Shown piece after piece: positions 1 through 10,156 of a stretch of 64,000 bases of DNA (positions are counted from its first letter, which is position 1; each line of letters begins with the position of its first letter). The translations under genes were made by a program, and so were the position numbers. The DNA comes from Bacteroidota bacterium (GTDB taxonomy: Bacteria > Bacteroidota > Ignavibacteria > Ignavibacteriales > Melioribacteraceae), in contig JAHISP010000084.1 in assembly GCA_018818165.1 (NCBI GenBank), positions 310,001 through 374,000 of the forward strand. The letters are read 5' to 3'. The notes under the pieces were generated by a model, which was not told where the DNA came from, made no database searches, and saw only the letters and a program-made list of their open reading frames with translations.

Positions 1-351
1 GAGTTTGTGGTTTGGGAAATTATTGAGCCTCTTGTTCAAAATAGTATTGACCATGCACCCGATTATAGCATAATAATTTCCATTACAACTAAATTTTTAA
101 AAGAAACCAATGAAACACTTATTTTAATTGAAGATGATGGAAAGGGAATTTTGCAATCGCTTTTAGAAACCAATGAAATAGGATTGCAAAAAATATTCAT
201 GGAAAATATAACCACAAAAAAAGTTGTGGAAAGAAGTGCGGGATATGGCTGCTACATTGCCCATCAACTAGCTACCAAAAGATGTGGTTGGAACTTAACC
301 AGCGAAAATTTAGAGAAAGGTTGTCGCTTTACAATTAGAATGAAGAACTAA
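1..351 (+). CDS. Sensor histidine kinase, C-terminal ATPase end (partial)
   Basis: The window opens inside this gene: the frame is open through base 1 (EFVVWEI...), so the N-terminus lies upstream. The visible ~116 residues form the end of a HATPase_c domain. They contain an N box (EPLVQNSIDHA), a G1 box (EDDGKGI), a glycine segment (GYGCYIAHQL) in the G2 position and a closing GCRFTIRM strand. In this family the domain binds ATP and phosphorylates a histidine in the missing part. It ends 9 bp before the response regulator at 361, across an AAGGAA ribosome site, so the two very likely form one two-component pair. The signal sensed cannot be told from this fragment. Confidence 0.85.
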   Translation, partial: EFVVWEIIEPLVQNSIDHAPDYSIIISITTKFLKETNETLILIEDDGKGILQSLLETNEIGLQKIFMENITTKKVVERSAGYGCYIAHQLATKRCGWNLTSENLEKGCRFTIRMKN

Positions 352-360
352 AGGAATAAA

Positions 361-1806
361 ATGAGCCAAAATTTGATACGCATATTACTTATAGAAGATG
401 AAGAATTTGATGCCCGAAGAGTTAAAAACACAATACAATACTTTGAAGATAAAATTAAAATAGTTTCGGTAGTTTCTAACGGAGATGCTGCTCTAAAATT
501 GCTTCAAAACGCAGCCGGCGAATATGATTTAATTGTAATGGATTATCAAATTGCTGGCACTTTGCACGGCGTTGAGCTAATTAAAAGAATCAAAGAAGTT
601 GAAAACACTATTCAAATTATTGTTATTACAAAACTTACAATTGATTTAACCGACCTTAATTTTGCCAGAACGCTTATGGATGCTGGTGCATTTTGGTATT
701 GCACAAAATATCCAAATGATATTGAGGATTATATTTACCAACCTACAGATTTTATTATAAGTATTTTTAATGCATATGAACGCAAAAAGTTAGAAGAGCA
801 GAGAAATAAATCGCAAAAAAAATTAAGAACAAAAATTGAAGAAATTTTAGGAAGTAAACAGATTATTTCTAATTCCGCCGAAATGGAAAAAGTTAAATAT
901 GACATTGAAAGACTTACAAACAATGAAGCAACTGTCCTAATTACTGGTGCATCAGGAACTGGAAAAGAATTGGTTGCCTATAATATTCACTATAAAAGCA
1001 AACGGAAATATGAAAACTTTGTGCCAATAAATTGCGGAAGTCTTCCAAACGATTTAATTGAAAGCGAACTTTTTGGATATGAAAAGGGTTCATTTACCGG
1101 TGCTGCAAATCAGAAAGATGGACTTTTTCAGATTGCCGACAACGGCACAATATTCCTAGACGAAATTGCGGAATTACCTCTTTCTGCACAAGTAAAATTG
1201 TTGCGTGTTATACAAGATGGCGAAATAGATAAAATTGGTAGAACTAAAACTATTAAAGTTAATGTTAGAGTAATTGCTGCAACAAATAAAGATTTGCGAA
1301 AGGAAGTAATAGATGGACGCTTTAGGGAGGATCTTTATTACCGCCTAAATGTTTTATTAATTTCGCTTCTTCCCCTTTCCAAAAGAAGGGATGATATTCC
1401 AGTTTTAACCGCTCACTTTTTGAAACAATTTAGTTTTCAGATGGGAATCGAAACTCCTACGCTACCACAAAATGTTATTGATTTTATGACACAATACGAT
1501 TGGCCTGGTAATGTTAGAGAAATGAAAAATGTAATACAGAGACTATTGTTTATCTCTACAAACAAAATAGAACTTGAACACATCCAGCGATCAATTATTC
1601 CTGCACTTAAAAAAGAAGATAAAAATGGAATGATTGATTTTGACGAAAACAACATAATGCCTTGGAAGGAATTGGAACGCGAAATTAAATATAAGTATTT
1701 TAAGTTTGTGCGTGATAAATCTTCTTCTGACGCTGAAACAGCTTCAAAACTTGGTCTTGCACCTCCAAATTATTTTAGAATGAGTAAAGAATTGGGATTA
1801 AAATAA
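361..1806 (+). CDS. NtrC-family sigma-54-dependent response regulator
   Basis: A 481-residue regulator. Residues ~6-130 are a receiver domain with acidic pair E12/D13 and probable phospho-acceptor D61 (IVMDYQ). Residues ~160-400 are an AAA+ sigma-54 interaction domain with Walker A GASGTGKE (196-203), a GSFTGA loop (243-248), Walker B GTIFLDE (262-268) and the arginine-rich FREDLYYRLNV segment. The C-terminus (SDAETASKLGLAPPNYFRM) looks like a Fis-type helix-turn-helix. The loop reads GSFTGA rather than the commonest GAFTGA, a variant also found in working activators. It lies 9 bp after a histidine kinase end, its likely partner. The target genes are not shown by the sequence; the GH5 gene just downstream is one possibility. 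Confidence 0.93.
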   Translation: MSQNLIRILLIEDEEFDARRVKNTIQYFEDKIKIVSVVSNGDAALKLLQNAAGEYDLIVMDYQIAGTLHGVELIKRIKEVENTIQIIVITKLTIDLTDLNFARTLMDAGAFWYCTKYPNDIEDYIYQPTDFIISIFNAYERKKLEEQRNKSQKKLRTKIEEILGSKQIISNSAEMEKVKYDIERLTNNEATVLITGASGTGKELVAYNIHYKSKRKYENFVPINCGSLPNDLIESELFGYEKGSFTGAANQKDGLFQIADNGTIFLDEIAELPLSAQVKLLRVIQDGEIDKIGRTKTIKVNVRVIAATNKDLRKEVIDGRFREDLYYRLNVLLISLLPLSKRRDDIPVLTAHFLKQFSFQMGIETPTLPQNVIDFMTQYDWPGNVREMKNVIQRLLFISTNKIELEHIQRSIIPALKKEDKNGMIDFDENNIMPWKELEREIKYKYFKFVRDKSSSDAETASKLGLAPPNYFRMSKELGLK

Positions 1807-1936
1807 TCATTTTAATAACTGACTTATTACTTAAATAAAAATCTTACAAATACATTGTTATGATTTAACTGGAAATGACATTTTACTTTTCGGCATAATT
1901 ATTGAGCTAAAAACAATTTAATTTTTAGGTAAAATA

Positions 1937-3946
1937 ATGTTTCTCAAAGGTGTTTTTAGGCTCAATAAAACTTTCATAATTCTACTACTTATCTCGTCCT
2001 CAATTTTTGCAAATGGAATTTTAAGAACTAGTGGCAAAAAAATTGTTGATGCAGACGGAACAGAAGTGCTTTTTAAGGGAATTGGTTTAGGCGGCTGGCT
2101 TGTTCCAGAAGGTTATATGTTCAATATGTCAGGCTTCGCAAATTCACCAACTGAAATCAAGAACAAAATTATTGGTGTTGTTGGCGAAGCAAACGCCGAA
2201 ATAATTTATAACAATTTTAGAAAAAACTTTGTTACAGAAGCTGATATCGATTCCCTTGCTAACTGGGGTTTTAACAATATCAGACTTCCAATGCATTACG
2301 AATTATTAACTCCTAGAAATGAACCTTATGTTTATACAGAAAGTGGATTTGCTTTAATTGACAGCTTAATTACTTGGTGTAAAAAAAGAGATATGTATTT
2401 AATTCTCGATCTACACGCAGCGCCTGGCGGACAAAGCGCCGAACCAATTAGCGATTACGATTCCAGATATCCTTCACTTTGGGAAAGCGAAGAAAACAAA
2501 GCACGCACTATTGATCTTTGGCGCGAAATCGCTTCTCGTTATGTTAACGAAGAAACAATTGCTGGTTATGATTTGCTGAACGAACCTGCTTGGGATCTTG
2601 GTTCTATGAATTTTGATTTACGAGCTTTATATATGGATATAACAAGCGCAATTAGAGCCGTGGATACTAACCACATTGTTTATATTGAAGGCAATTGGTT
2701 TGCAACAACCTTTACTGGCTTAACTCCAACTTGGGATGATAATATGGTTTACTCGTTTCATAAATATTGGAGTGATGTAACCACTAGTTCAATCCAAAGT
2801 TATTTAACAATTCGTAATAATTATAACGTACCACTTTGGATGAGTGAATCTGGCGAAAATTCAAATTCGTGGTTTAGAGATTTTGTAAAACTTTTGGATG
2901 ATAATGAGATTGGCTGGTCCTGGTGGACAATTAAGAAATTGGACGCTATTTCTCCTTTAGCATCTGTAAAAATAGCTCCTCAGTTTCAAACATTATTAAA
3001 TTATTGGAATGGAAATGGTGCTAAACCAAGTGTTGATTATGCAATGGCAGCATTGACTTTACAAATTGAAAATTTTAAAATTAAAAACTACGACAAAAAA
3101 GAAGATGTAATTGATGCACTCATGCGCCGACCATTTAATAATGATGTTTATCCATTTAAAGAAAATAAAATTCCTGGAACAATTTATGGCGTTGATTTCG
3201 ATTATGGAAATCTTGGAACTGCATATTATGATGTTTCCCCCAGTAATACTGGTGATGGTGTTTACAACAATGGTTGGGTTTACAGAAACGATGGCGTAGA
3301 TATTGAAAAATGCAGCGATGCAATTACAAACGGCTATAACATTGGTTGGATTGAAACTGGCGAATGGCTAAAATATACTGTTGATGTTACTCAAGCAGGC
3401 ACTTATAAAATTAAGTTTAGAATTGCTGCTTCAACTTCTGCAGGAAAAATACAATTACTTTTAGACAACACTTATTTAACTAGTTTAATTGATGTTCCGG
3501 CTTCAGGGGGTTGGCAAAATTGGCAAACTCTGCAAGTTGATAATCTTCAAATTACAGAAGGTAAACACGAATTAGTTGTTCGATTTTATTTTGGAGGATT
3601 TAACTTCAATTTAATGGATTTTGAACTAACTGCTGTTGGAGTTGATGATAATAGTGCCACTCCTTTAAATTTTGAAATGGAGCAAAATTATCCAAATCCT
3701 TTCAATCCTAACACAATAATTAAATATGGTATTCCAGAAAAAAGCATTATTAAAGTTGAAGTATTTAATGTGCTTGGTCAAAGTGTTAATGTTTTAGTAA
3801 ACGAAGAAAAGCTCTCTGGATTTTATGAAACTACTTGGAATGCAACAAAGTTGCCAAGTGGAATGTATTTTATTAGTATTAATGCAAAAGGTTCAAATTC
3901 AGAAAACAATTTTACAAAAGTTATTAAAGCCGTTCTTGTTAAATAA
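1937..3946 (+). CDS. Secreted GH5 glycoside hydrolase with CBM6 and T9SS tail
   Basis: A 669-residue modular secreted enzyme. Residues 1-25 are a signal peptide (LLLISSSIFA). Residues ~28-390 are a GH5 (cellulase-fold) catalytic domain: GIGLGGWLVPEGY near the start, acid/base E216 in LLNEP, and probable nucleophile E304 in LWMSESGE. Residues ~411-568 are a CBM6-like sugar-binding module (GVDFDYGNLGTAYYD, IGWIETGEWLKYTVDV). From ~583 a T9SS type A sorting domain begins with NYPNPFNPNT and ends in a short basic tail. It probably cleaves a beta-glucan or related polysaccharide outside the cell or on its surface; the exact substrate is not shown. The ATG at 1937 has a weak ribosome site, and the open signal peptide supports it. 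Confidence 0.92.
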   Translation: MFLKGVFRLNKTFIILLLISSSIFANGILRTSGKKIVDADGTEVLFKGIGLGGWLVPEGYMFNMSGFANSPTEIKNKIIGVVGEANAEIIYNNFRKNFVTEADIDSLANWGFNNIRLPMHYELLTPRNEPYVYTESGFALIDSLITWCKKRDMYLILDLHAAPGGQSAEPISDYDSRYPSLWESEENKARTIDLWREIASRYVNEETIAGYDLLNEPAWDLGSMNFDLRALYMDITSAIRAVDTNHIVYIEGNWFATTFTGLTPTWDDNMVYSFHKYWSDVTTSSIQSYLTIRNNYNVPLWMSESGENSNSWFRDFVKLLDDNEIGWSWWTIKKLDAISPLASVKIAPQFQTLLNYWNGNGAKPSVDYAMAALTLQIENFKIKNYDKKEDVIDALMRRPFNNDVYPFKENKIPGTIYGVDFDYGNLGTAYYDVSPSNTGDGVYNNGWVYRNDGVDIEKCSDAITNGYNIGWIETGEWLKYTVDVTQAGTYKIKFRIAASTSAGKIQLLLDNTYLTSLIDVPASGGWQNWQTLQVDNLQITEGKHELVVRFYFGGFNFNLMDFELTAVGVDDNSATPLNFEMEQNYPNPFNPNTIIKYGIPEKSIIKVEVFNVLGQSVNVLVNEEKLSGFYETTWNATKLPSGMYFISINAKGSNSENNFTKVIKAVLVK

Positions 3947-4047
3947 TTTTTAAGGAGTGAATTAAAAGTGGTTAACATTATTTAAAATTTGGAATTGTTG
4001 AATTTATGAGATAAAAACGATTTCTAATTAAATATGGTTATAAAATA

Positions 4048-4076
4048 AAAATGCCCGACAAAATGCCGGGCATTTT
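4048..4076. terminator. Bidirectional intrinsic terminator
   Basis: A perfect 10-bp stem (AAAATGCCCG / CGGGCATTTT) with a 9-nt loop lies between the convergent GH5 and CBM48 genes. The A-rich left flank and T-rich right end give a U tract on both strands. Confidence 0.85.
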
Positions 4077-4097
4077 AATGCTATCTTTAATAGTAAT

Positions 4098-4406
4098 TTA
4101 AAGAACAATTACCGAGTTTTCATATCCAACATATCCAGAAGCAACTTGTTTATCAGCTTCCGATTCATTCATCCACACTTTACCATCTAGGAAATATTTG
4201 AATTGGTACTCTTTTCCCATTTCAAAAGTTTTTTGGATTGAGAACGAACCATCCTTTTTTAATTTTTTCATTTTGTCAGCATTTACATCCCAATTATTAA
4301 ATTCACCAACTAGTGATGCCTCTGCAAATTCTTTTCCATCTTCAGATGAAATAGCAAAATTAACTTTACATTTATTCTGCTTCAATTGTGTTTTTTTTAT
4401 AGACAT
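4098..4406 (-). CDS. Stand-alone CBM48 (AMPK-type glycogen-binding) protein
   Basis: A 102-residue protein without a signal peptide, so probably cytoplasmic. Residues ~15-100 match the CBM48/isoamylase-N early-set fold of AMPK beta subunits and branching enzymes: ASLVGEFNNWD, then KEYQFKYFLDGKVWMNE. The W of FNNWD and the second W are typical sugar-stacking positions. No catalytic domain is attached. By homology it may bind glycogen or another alpha-glucan, or tether a partner protein; no partner is visible nearby. The start has a strong AGAGGA ribosome site. It is transcribed toward the shared terminator with the GH5 gene. Confidence 0.85.
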   Translation of the reverse strand: MSIKKTQLKQNKCKVNFAISSEDGKEFAEASLVGEFNNWDVNADKMKKLKKDGSFSIQKTFEMGKEYQFKYFLDGKVWMNESEADKQVASGYVGYENSVIVL

Positions 4407-4532
4407 AATATTCCTCTCTTATTTAAATAAATTATTTTTTTTGAATACTTAAATTTAATAATTTTCTTACTATTTTCTTCATATAATAATAAGTAATTCA
4501 TTTGTTAACAATTTAATAACTTAATAATGCAG

Positions 4533-4961
4533 TTAATTGGAATTGTATTCACTTTTTGCAATCGTGTTATATGCCTCTTTTAATTCCAGCTCTAATTTAT
4601 TATCAATCTCATCTACTGAAAAAACATCAGCGTAATGAAATACTCGTCTCTTTGAAATCCGTATCGTTTTTGTAATTTGCTTTATTTTAGATTCGTGTGC
4701 TAATTGAAATTCCAAATGGACTTTATTTCTCTTCAAATATATTGCAAGAAATGCAGATTTTGTTCTAACTTGAATTGATGTTTTAAGTGGAAGCAATTCA
4801 ACTTCGCCAAAAGATGTTACCAAATCAAGAAGCTTATGAAATATTTTAACAATAAACTCTGGCTTATCCTCAATATGCTGTTCAATGGTTGATTGCTCAC
4901 ACGAATGGAATTGATTTGTAGCTCTAAATTCCCTTTCACAATTTGGGCAAACCCAACTCAT
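4533..4961 (-). CDS. DUF5655-like protein with N-terminal zinc-ribbon-like Cys motif
   Basis: Translation probably starts at 4961 (MSWVCPNCEREFR), where AGGAGA sits at correct distance; a longer frame to 5006 adds 15 residues with no ribosome site. The 142-residue product has CPNC...HSC near its start, a possible metal site, then an alpha/beta region (PEFIVKIFHKLLDLVTSFG, TSIQVRTKSAFLAIYLKRNKVHLEFQL) that resembles the DUF5655 family. That family is of unknown biochemical role. It is a single gene, divergent from the ABC-F gene. I can support the family resemblance but not a function. Confidence 0.7.
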   Translation of the reverse strand: MSWVCPNCEREFRATNQFHSCEQSTIEQHIEDKPEFIVKIFHKLLDLVTSFGEVELLPLKTSIQVRTKSAFLAIYLKRNKVHLEFQLAHESKIKQITKTIRISKRRVFHYADVFSVDEIDNKLELELKEAYNTIAKSEYNSN

Positions 4962-5091
4962 GTTTTCTCCTAATACTTTAACAATTGTAAAAATAGTATA
5001 TTGCATAATAAAAATAATTTTTCATTTAAGAATCTAATTCTGCTTTAAAAATTATTACCCAAAATAATCACTTAAGAAAGTTCAAAATTTT

Positions 5092-6978
5092 ATGGCTGAA
5101 AACGTAACACCAGTAATATTAACCGCAATGGAAATCTCTTTAAGCTTTGGAGAACAAATAATTTTTGATAATGCTTCATTAAGCATTCACGAAGGAGATA
5201 GAATTGGTCTCGTCGGCAGAAATGGTGCAGGTAAATCTACTTTTCTAAAAATTATTTCCGATGAAATTAATCCAACCTCTGGAAATGTTGCTAAAAAGAA
5301 AAATCTAAATATCGGATTTTTAACACAGGATTTCACACTCAACAATTCCAAAAATGTTCTTGAAAACATAATGGACGGTGCTGAATCAATTCAAAACTTA
5401 ATTCACGAATACGAAAAAACTCCTTATGATTCACCTAAACGAGAGTTGCTGGAAAAAGAAATAAATGAAAAAGATGCTTGGAATCTTGATAAACAGATTT
5501 CTGTTTTAATGAAAGCTCTTGATGCTCCAGCAAGAGAAACCGATGTAGCAATTCTTTCTGGTGGCGAAAAACGAAGAGTAGCACTCTGCCGTGCCCTAAT
5601 TTCAAAACCAGAATTATTGATTTTGGATGAACCAACAAACCATCTCGACACCGACTCAATTGTTTGGATTGAGAATTTTCTTGCCAGTTACAAGGGAACA
5701 TGCATTTTTGTAACTCATGATAGATATTTTCTTGACCGAATTGCGAACAGAATTGTGGAACTTTCCAACGGTTCGTTTTATTCGCACAAAGGAAATTACA
5801 CAGACTATTTAATTAACAAGTCTGAACGACAAGCAATTGAAGAAGTAGAAGAAAGAAAACGACAAAATTTTTTGAAGCGCGAACTGGAGTGGGTGCGCCG
5901 TGGACCAAAAGCACGAACTACAAAATCAAAAAGCAGACTTGATAATTATTATGAAATTGAATCAAAAGAAAATTTAGAAGTTGAACTGCAAGTCGATTTA
6001 GTAATTCCTCCTCCAGAAAGACTAGGCAACAGAGTTGTTGAACTTAATAATGTTGGAATTGAACTTGGCGGCAAACAGCTCTTTGAAGGTCTTACTTTTG
6101 CTTTTCATTCTGGAAGAAGATTAGGAATTGTTGGGAAAAATGGAGTTGGTAAAACGACTCTTTTAAAAATGATACTTGGAGAAATTAAACCAGAAACTGG
6201 GCAAATTGAAATTGGTGAAAAAACAGAATTTAACTATGTTGATCAGTCACGACTAACACTAAATGACGATGATACTGTCATTGAAGCAATTGGGGAGGGT
6301 AATAATTCAATAAAATTTGGGAATAGAGACCTAAATATTTTCACTTACTTGCGAAGATTTCTCTTTACTGACGAACGAATAAACACAAAAGTTGGAAGGC
6401 TTTCCGGTGGCGAAAAAAGCCGATTAACTCTTGCAAGCATTTTGAAAAATGGAGGTAATTTTATAATTCTTGATGAACCAACTAACGATTTGGACTTACC
6501 AACGTTAAGAATTTTGGAAGAAGCTTTGCTTTCATTTAATGGTTGTGTTGTTGTAGTTAGTCACGATAGATATTTCTTAAATCGTGTGTGCAACGGTATT
6601 TTAGCTTTTGAAGATAATGGCAAAATCCATTTTAGCGAAGGAGATTACAATTATTATATCGAAAAGAAAAAACTAAGAAATTCGAAAAATATAATTGAGA
6701 ATGAACCAATAAAACAAAAGGAAAGACAAGTAAAAGCATCCATTAAAAAACTATCGTGGAGCGAAAAAAAAGAATTAGATGAAATGGAAAAAAACATACT
6801 TGATGCAGAAGCTGAAGTTGAAAGAATTGAAGCAATTTTTTCCTCTCCCGATTTTTTTTCAAAATTTGCGGAGCAAACTAAAGAGTTAAATGAAAAGTTA
6901 AACATAGCAAAAGCAAAAGTTCATAAACTTTATGATAGATGGGAAGAACTAGAAAATATTAAGTCAATGGTTAATTAA
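5092..6978 (+). CDS. uup: ABC-F family ATPase, Uup-type
   Basis: A 628-residue soluble protein with two ABC ATPase cassettes and no membrane segment. Cassette 1 has Walker A VGRNGAGKST (~41-50), signature LSGGEKRR and Walker B LLILDEPTNHLD. Cassette 2 has GKNGVGKTT (~348), LSGGEKSR and FIILDEPTNDLD. The linker (ERKRQNFLKRELEWVRRGPKA... region) is characteristic of ABC-F proteins. Residues ~555-625 form a charged coiled coil like the C-terminal domain of Uup. ABC-F proteins act on ribosomes, and Uup has also been linked to branched DNA and transposon excision. It ends at a strong bidirectional terminator shared with cheW. The exact ABC-F subgroup is an inference from the C-terminal coil. Confidence 0.9.
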   Translation: MAENVTPVILTAMEISLSFGEQIIFDNASLSIHEGDRIGLVGRNGAGKSTFLKIISDEINPTSGNVAKKKNLNIGFLTQDFTLNNSKNVLENIMDGAESIQNLIHEYEKTPYDSPKRELLEKEINEKDAWNLDKQISVLMKALDAPARETDVAILSGGEKRRVALCRALISKPELLILDEPTNHLDTDSIVWIENFLASYKGTCIFVTHDRYFLDRIANRIVELSNGSFYSHKGNYTDYLINKSERQAIEEVEERKRQNFLKRELEWVRRGPKARTTKSKSRLDNYYEIESKENLEVELQVDLVIPPPERLGNRVVELNNVGIELGGKQLFEGLTFAFHSGRRLGIVGKNGVGKTTLLKMILGEIKPETGQIEIGEKTEFNYVDQSRLTLNDDDTVIEAIGEGNNSIKFGNRDLNIFTYLRRFLFTDERINTKVGRLSGGEKSRLTLASILKNGGNFIILDEPTNDLDLPTLRILEEALLSFNGCVVVVSHDRYFLNRVCNGILAFEDNGKIHFSEGDYNYYIEKKKLRNSKNIIENEPIKQKERQVKASIKKLSWSEKKELDEMEKNILDAEAEVERIEAIFSSPDFFSKFAEQTKELNEKLNIAKAKVHKLYDRWEELENIKSMVN

Positions 6979-7009
6979 ATTTAGCCTTTCTGAAGTGAAA
7001 GGCTAAATT
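6978..7009. terminator. Bidirectional intrinsic terminator
   Basis: A perfect 13-bp stem (AATTTAGCCTTTC / GAAAGGCTAAATT) with loop TGAAGT, followed by TGTAATTTTT. It starts on the last base of the uup stop codon and separates it from the convergent cheW gene. Confidence 0.88.
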
Positions 7010-7016
7010 GTAATTT

Positions 7017-7502
7017 TTAGTTTTTAAGTGCTTCCAATTTTTTGTTTTCTTGAATTAGTATTTTGTCAAGGGCAAGCAGAATTAGTAATCTATTTTCAAG
7101 TTTTGCCACACCAGTTATATAATCAGAATCAACATTTGTTGTCATTTCTGGTGGTTGTTCAATTGTGGATGATTCAATTCGAAGAACTTCGCTTACCTCA
7201 TCTACAATAAAACCAATACTCTTATTAAAATGTTCAACTACAATAATACGAGTATGGCTTGTGTTCTCAATCTCTGGAAAATTTAATTTTTCTCTTAAAC
7301 TTATTACTGGAATTATTGAACCTCTTAAATTAACAATGCCTTTAATTGATTTTTGCAAATTTGGAATTTGAGTTATTTCCATCATTTTATTTATTTCTTT
7401 TACTTTGAATATATCAAATCCAAATTCTTCTTTCCCAAGCTTGAAAGTAACAAGCTGTAATATTACACTTTCTGCTGAGTCTTTTTCATTTTTTTCTGAC
7501 AT
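7017..7502 (-). CDS. cheW: Chemotaxis coupling protein CheW
   Basis: A 161-residue CheW domain protein. It shows the conserved strands LVTFKLGKEEFGFDIFKVKEI, IPNLQKSIKGIVNLRGSIIPVI and FIVDEVSEVLRI. CheW links chemoreceptors to the CheA kinase at the inner membrane. It has a strong AGGAGG ribosome site and starts 9 bp after the stop of the receptor gene at 7512, so the two are cotranscribed. No cheA, cheY, cheR or cheB lies in the window, so the rest of the pathway must be encoded elsewhere. Confidence 0.95.
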   Translation of the reverse strand: MSEKNEKDSAESVILQLVTFKLGKEEFGFDIFKVKEINKMMEITQIPNLQKSIKGIVNLRGSIIPVISLREKLNFPEIENTSHTRIIVVEHFNKSIGFIVDEVSEVLRIESSTIEQPPEMTTNVDSDYITGVAKLENRLLILLALDKILIQENKKLEALKN

Positions 7503-7511
7503 TTTTTCCTC

Positions 7512-9908
7512 CTACTTATTGCCAATGAGTTTTACATTATGGGCATTGGCTAAACCCCTTGTATATTTATTTTCATTATCTATTCGGAAACGTGCAACAA
7601 GTTGAGTAAGATTATCTGTTAGTGTATTCAAATCTTCAGCAGCAGAAGCAATTTGCTGCACACCAGCTGCAGATTCATTTGCCACATTATTTATTGCTTC
7701 AATATTTGTAGATACTTGCTCGGCTGTTGCTGATTGTTCTTCGCTTGCTGCCGCAACTTGATTTATTTGCATAGATACATTTTCTGCACTCAATAATATT
7801 GCATTAAGAACAACACCAACTTGGTCATTTAGACTTAATCCAACTTTTATTGCCTTTCCAGCTTCTTCCATAGAAGTATTTGCTTCCTTTGCTTCTAATT
7901 GAATTGCTTTTATTGTTTCAGCAATTTCCTTTGTTGCCTTTGTTGTTCTTTCAGCTAATTTTCTTACTTCATCTGCAACAACGGCAAAACCTCTGCCTTG
8001 TTCGCCTGCTCTAGCCGCTTCAATTGCAGCATTTAGCGCTAGAAGATTTGTTTGATCCGCAATATCATCAATTACTTGAGCTATTTCACCAATTTGATCT
8101 GTTTTATTTGTTAAGGAAGATATTTTATCACCTGTAATTTTAGAAGCATCTACAATTCTTTCCATTCCACTTTTTGCTGCGCTCAACTTTTCATTTCCAT
8201 CCTTTGCTTGCTGGCTTGATTTAATTGAAGCTTCAGATGCTGTTGTGGCATTAGATGCTGTTTCAACAATTGTGCGCGACATCTCTTCCATTGCTGCGGC
8301 TACTTCTGAAGTTTGAGCGCTCTGTTCTTGAGCACCAGTTGCCATCTCTTCTGCTCTTGATGCAATTTGTGTGCTTGCTTTTGCCGTTGCCTCCACTGCC
8401 ACACTTAAATCAAGCATAGTTTTGTTAAGCGAATCAACAACTGTATTAATGCTGTTTTTCATTAATTGGTGATCACCTTTATAATCTCCATTAACTTTTG
8501 TAGTAAAATCCCCTGTAGCTAAATAGTTAAGAACATCGGTGCTTTCTTTTAGTGGTTCAACAACTGCGTTCAAAGTATCGTTAAATCCATTTACTATTTC
8601 TCTGTAGCTTCCACGGTAATCATTACAATTACCTCTTTCTGATAATCTTCCTTCGGTGGCTGAATTTGTTAGTGAATTTACTTCTTGAATAAGTTTTCGT
8701 AGAGTATTAATTACTTGATTCATACTCTTCGATAAAATGTCATTTTCTGATTTTTCATTAGCCTCTTGATTCAACTCACCATTTGAAATCATTTCTGCAA
8801 TATGGCTCTGTCCCTTTATAGAATTAACAATAGATCCAAATGATTTTTCAAGTTGTCCAATTTCGTCATTTGTTCGCGAATTAATTTCAATATTTATATC
8901 ACCTGTTGAAAGCTTATCAGCTATCGAAGTAAGATTTTTAATTGGCTTAATAATTAGCTTCATAAGAAATATTGAGATTATTCCTAGAAAAAGTGCGCTC
9001 ACAAGAAAACCGCCAATAATTACATTAAAGCGAGCATCATTTACTCTAGAGCTTACATCATCTTCTTTATATACCGTAAGAATATTATAATCCCACTTTT
9101 CATAATTCTTTATATTAATTTTCCAATCTTCATTTTCTCCGGACTTTTCATTTTCCAATATTCTATAAATTTCATCCGTTGTAATATTATTTGAGTTAAA
9201 TAGCACTTTATTTTTATTGTCCATTATGGCAATAAAACCATTTTCAAGAATTTTGGAATTTGAAATTATCTTCTGAAGTCTATTCAAAGACGAAAGCTGA
9301 TATCCTACGTACCAAATTCCAATTATTTCATTATTGTCATTTTTAATAGGTTCATAGCCTGTTAGATAAGGCTTATTTAATATTTCTACTAATCCATAAT
9401 ATGCCTTGCCATCTAAAATGTTTTTTATTGACTTCCCATTTGGATTAAGAATTGTTCCAATTGCCCTACTTCCATCATCTTGTTGAACATTCGTTGATAT
9501 TCTAATAAACTCATCATTATATCTACTGAAAATGGTGGCGGTTCCACCAACAATACTCTTTAAATTGTCTACTAAGTCAAAGTTATTAGCAATGTTACTC
9601 TCCCCAAATAATATATCATTTGTTTCTTTTCCAACTACCTGGGTTTTAGTACCAATAGACGGAGTCCCTTTTGCTAGCGTAATTGATTTAAGCAGTTTCA
9701 TTCCGCTTTGAACTTGCTGCATAACTAATTCATCGCTTAATTCTATCTCCTCAAGTATAAACTCGTTTCTATCTTTAATATTCTTGGATAATTGTTCATA
9801 AATACTTGCTTCTTCATAATGTGATACTATTAATGTTATTACTAAAAAAGAGACGAAAATTATAGGAGTAGTAACAATTAAAAATTTGGCTGATAACTTT
9901 TTTTTCAT
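7512..9908 (-). CDS. Methyl-accepting chemotaxis protein with Cache-type sensor
   Basis: A 798-residue chemoreceptor. The first membrane helix is at ~8-28. The periplasmic sensor (~35-290) has the look of the Cache_3-Cache_2 type ([18 protein letters not shown], then [22 protein letters not shown]). The second helix is at ~293-315, HAMP at ~316-370, an extended helical region, and the receptor signalling domain at ~500-780 with hairpin tip core [21 protein letters not shown] and [19 protein letters not shown]. It would bind a small ligand outside and control CheA through CheW, whose gene follows 9 bp downstream. The C-terminus lacks an obvious CheR/CheB docking pentapeptide. The ligand cannot be read from the sequence. 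Confidence 0.95.
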   Translation of the reverse strand: MKKKLSAKFLIVTTPIIFVSFLVITLIVSHYEEASIYEQLSKNIKDRNEFILEEIELSDELVMQQVQSGMKLLKSITLAKGTPSIGTKTQVVGKETNDILFGESNIANNFDLVDNLKSIVGGTATIFSRYNDEFIRISTNVQQDDGSRAIGTILNPNGKSIKNILDGKAYYGLVEILNKPYLTGYEPIKNDNNEIIGIWYVGYQLSSLNRLQKIISNSKILENGFIAIMDNKNKVLFNSNNITTDEIYRILENEKSGENEDWKINIKNYEKWDYNILTVYKEDDVSSRVNDARFNVIIGGFLVSALFLGIISIFLMKLIIKPIKNLTSIADKLSTGDINIEINSRTNDEIGQLEKSFGSIVNSIKGQSHIAEMISNGELNQEANEKSENDILSKSMNQVINTLRKLIQEVNSLTNSATEGRLSERGNCNDYRGSYREIVNGFNDTLNAVVEPLKESTDVLNYLATGDFTTKVNGDYKGDHQLMKNSINTVVDSLNKTMLDLSVAVEATAKASTQIASRAEEMATGAQEQSAQTSEVAAAMEEMSRTIVETASNATTASEASIKSSQQAKDGNEKLSAAKSGMERIVDASKITGDKISSLTNKTDQIGEIAQVIDDIADQTNLLALNAAIEAARAGEQGRGFAVVADEVRKLAERTTKATKEIAETIKAIQLEAKEANTSMEEAGKAIKVGLSLNDQVGVVLNAILLSAENVSMQINQVAAASEEQSATAEQVSTNIEAINNVANESAAGVQQIASAAEDLNTLTDNLTQLVARFRIDNENKYTRGLANAHNVKLIGNK

Positions 9909-10156
9909 TTAGAGACCTATTTTATATGCAAAAACATTATTCAATTTTTGCTAATTATGTTAAATTAAAAACACTTTTTGTTCTTGAAATTCCAAAAATA
10001 AATTTTGAAGCCAAATATCTTATGATTATAAATCATGCTTAATGATTAAATATCGATTCCTTAGTAAGAACAAAATTGAATTTATCAATTTTCTAGTATT
10101 TCCTAAAAATACTTTAATTGCGTAAAGAATACTAGTTTATTTATTTTTGTAAACAT

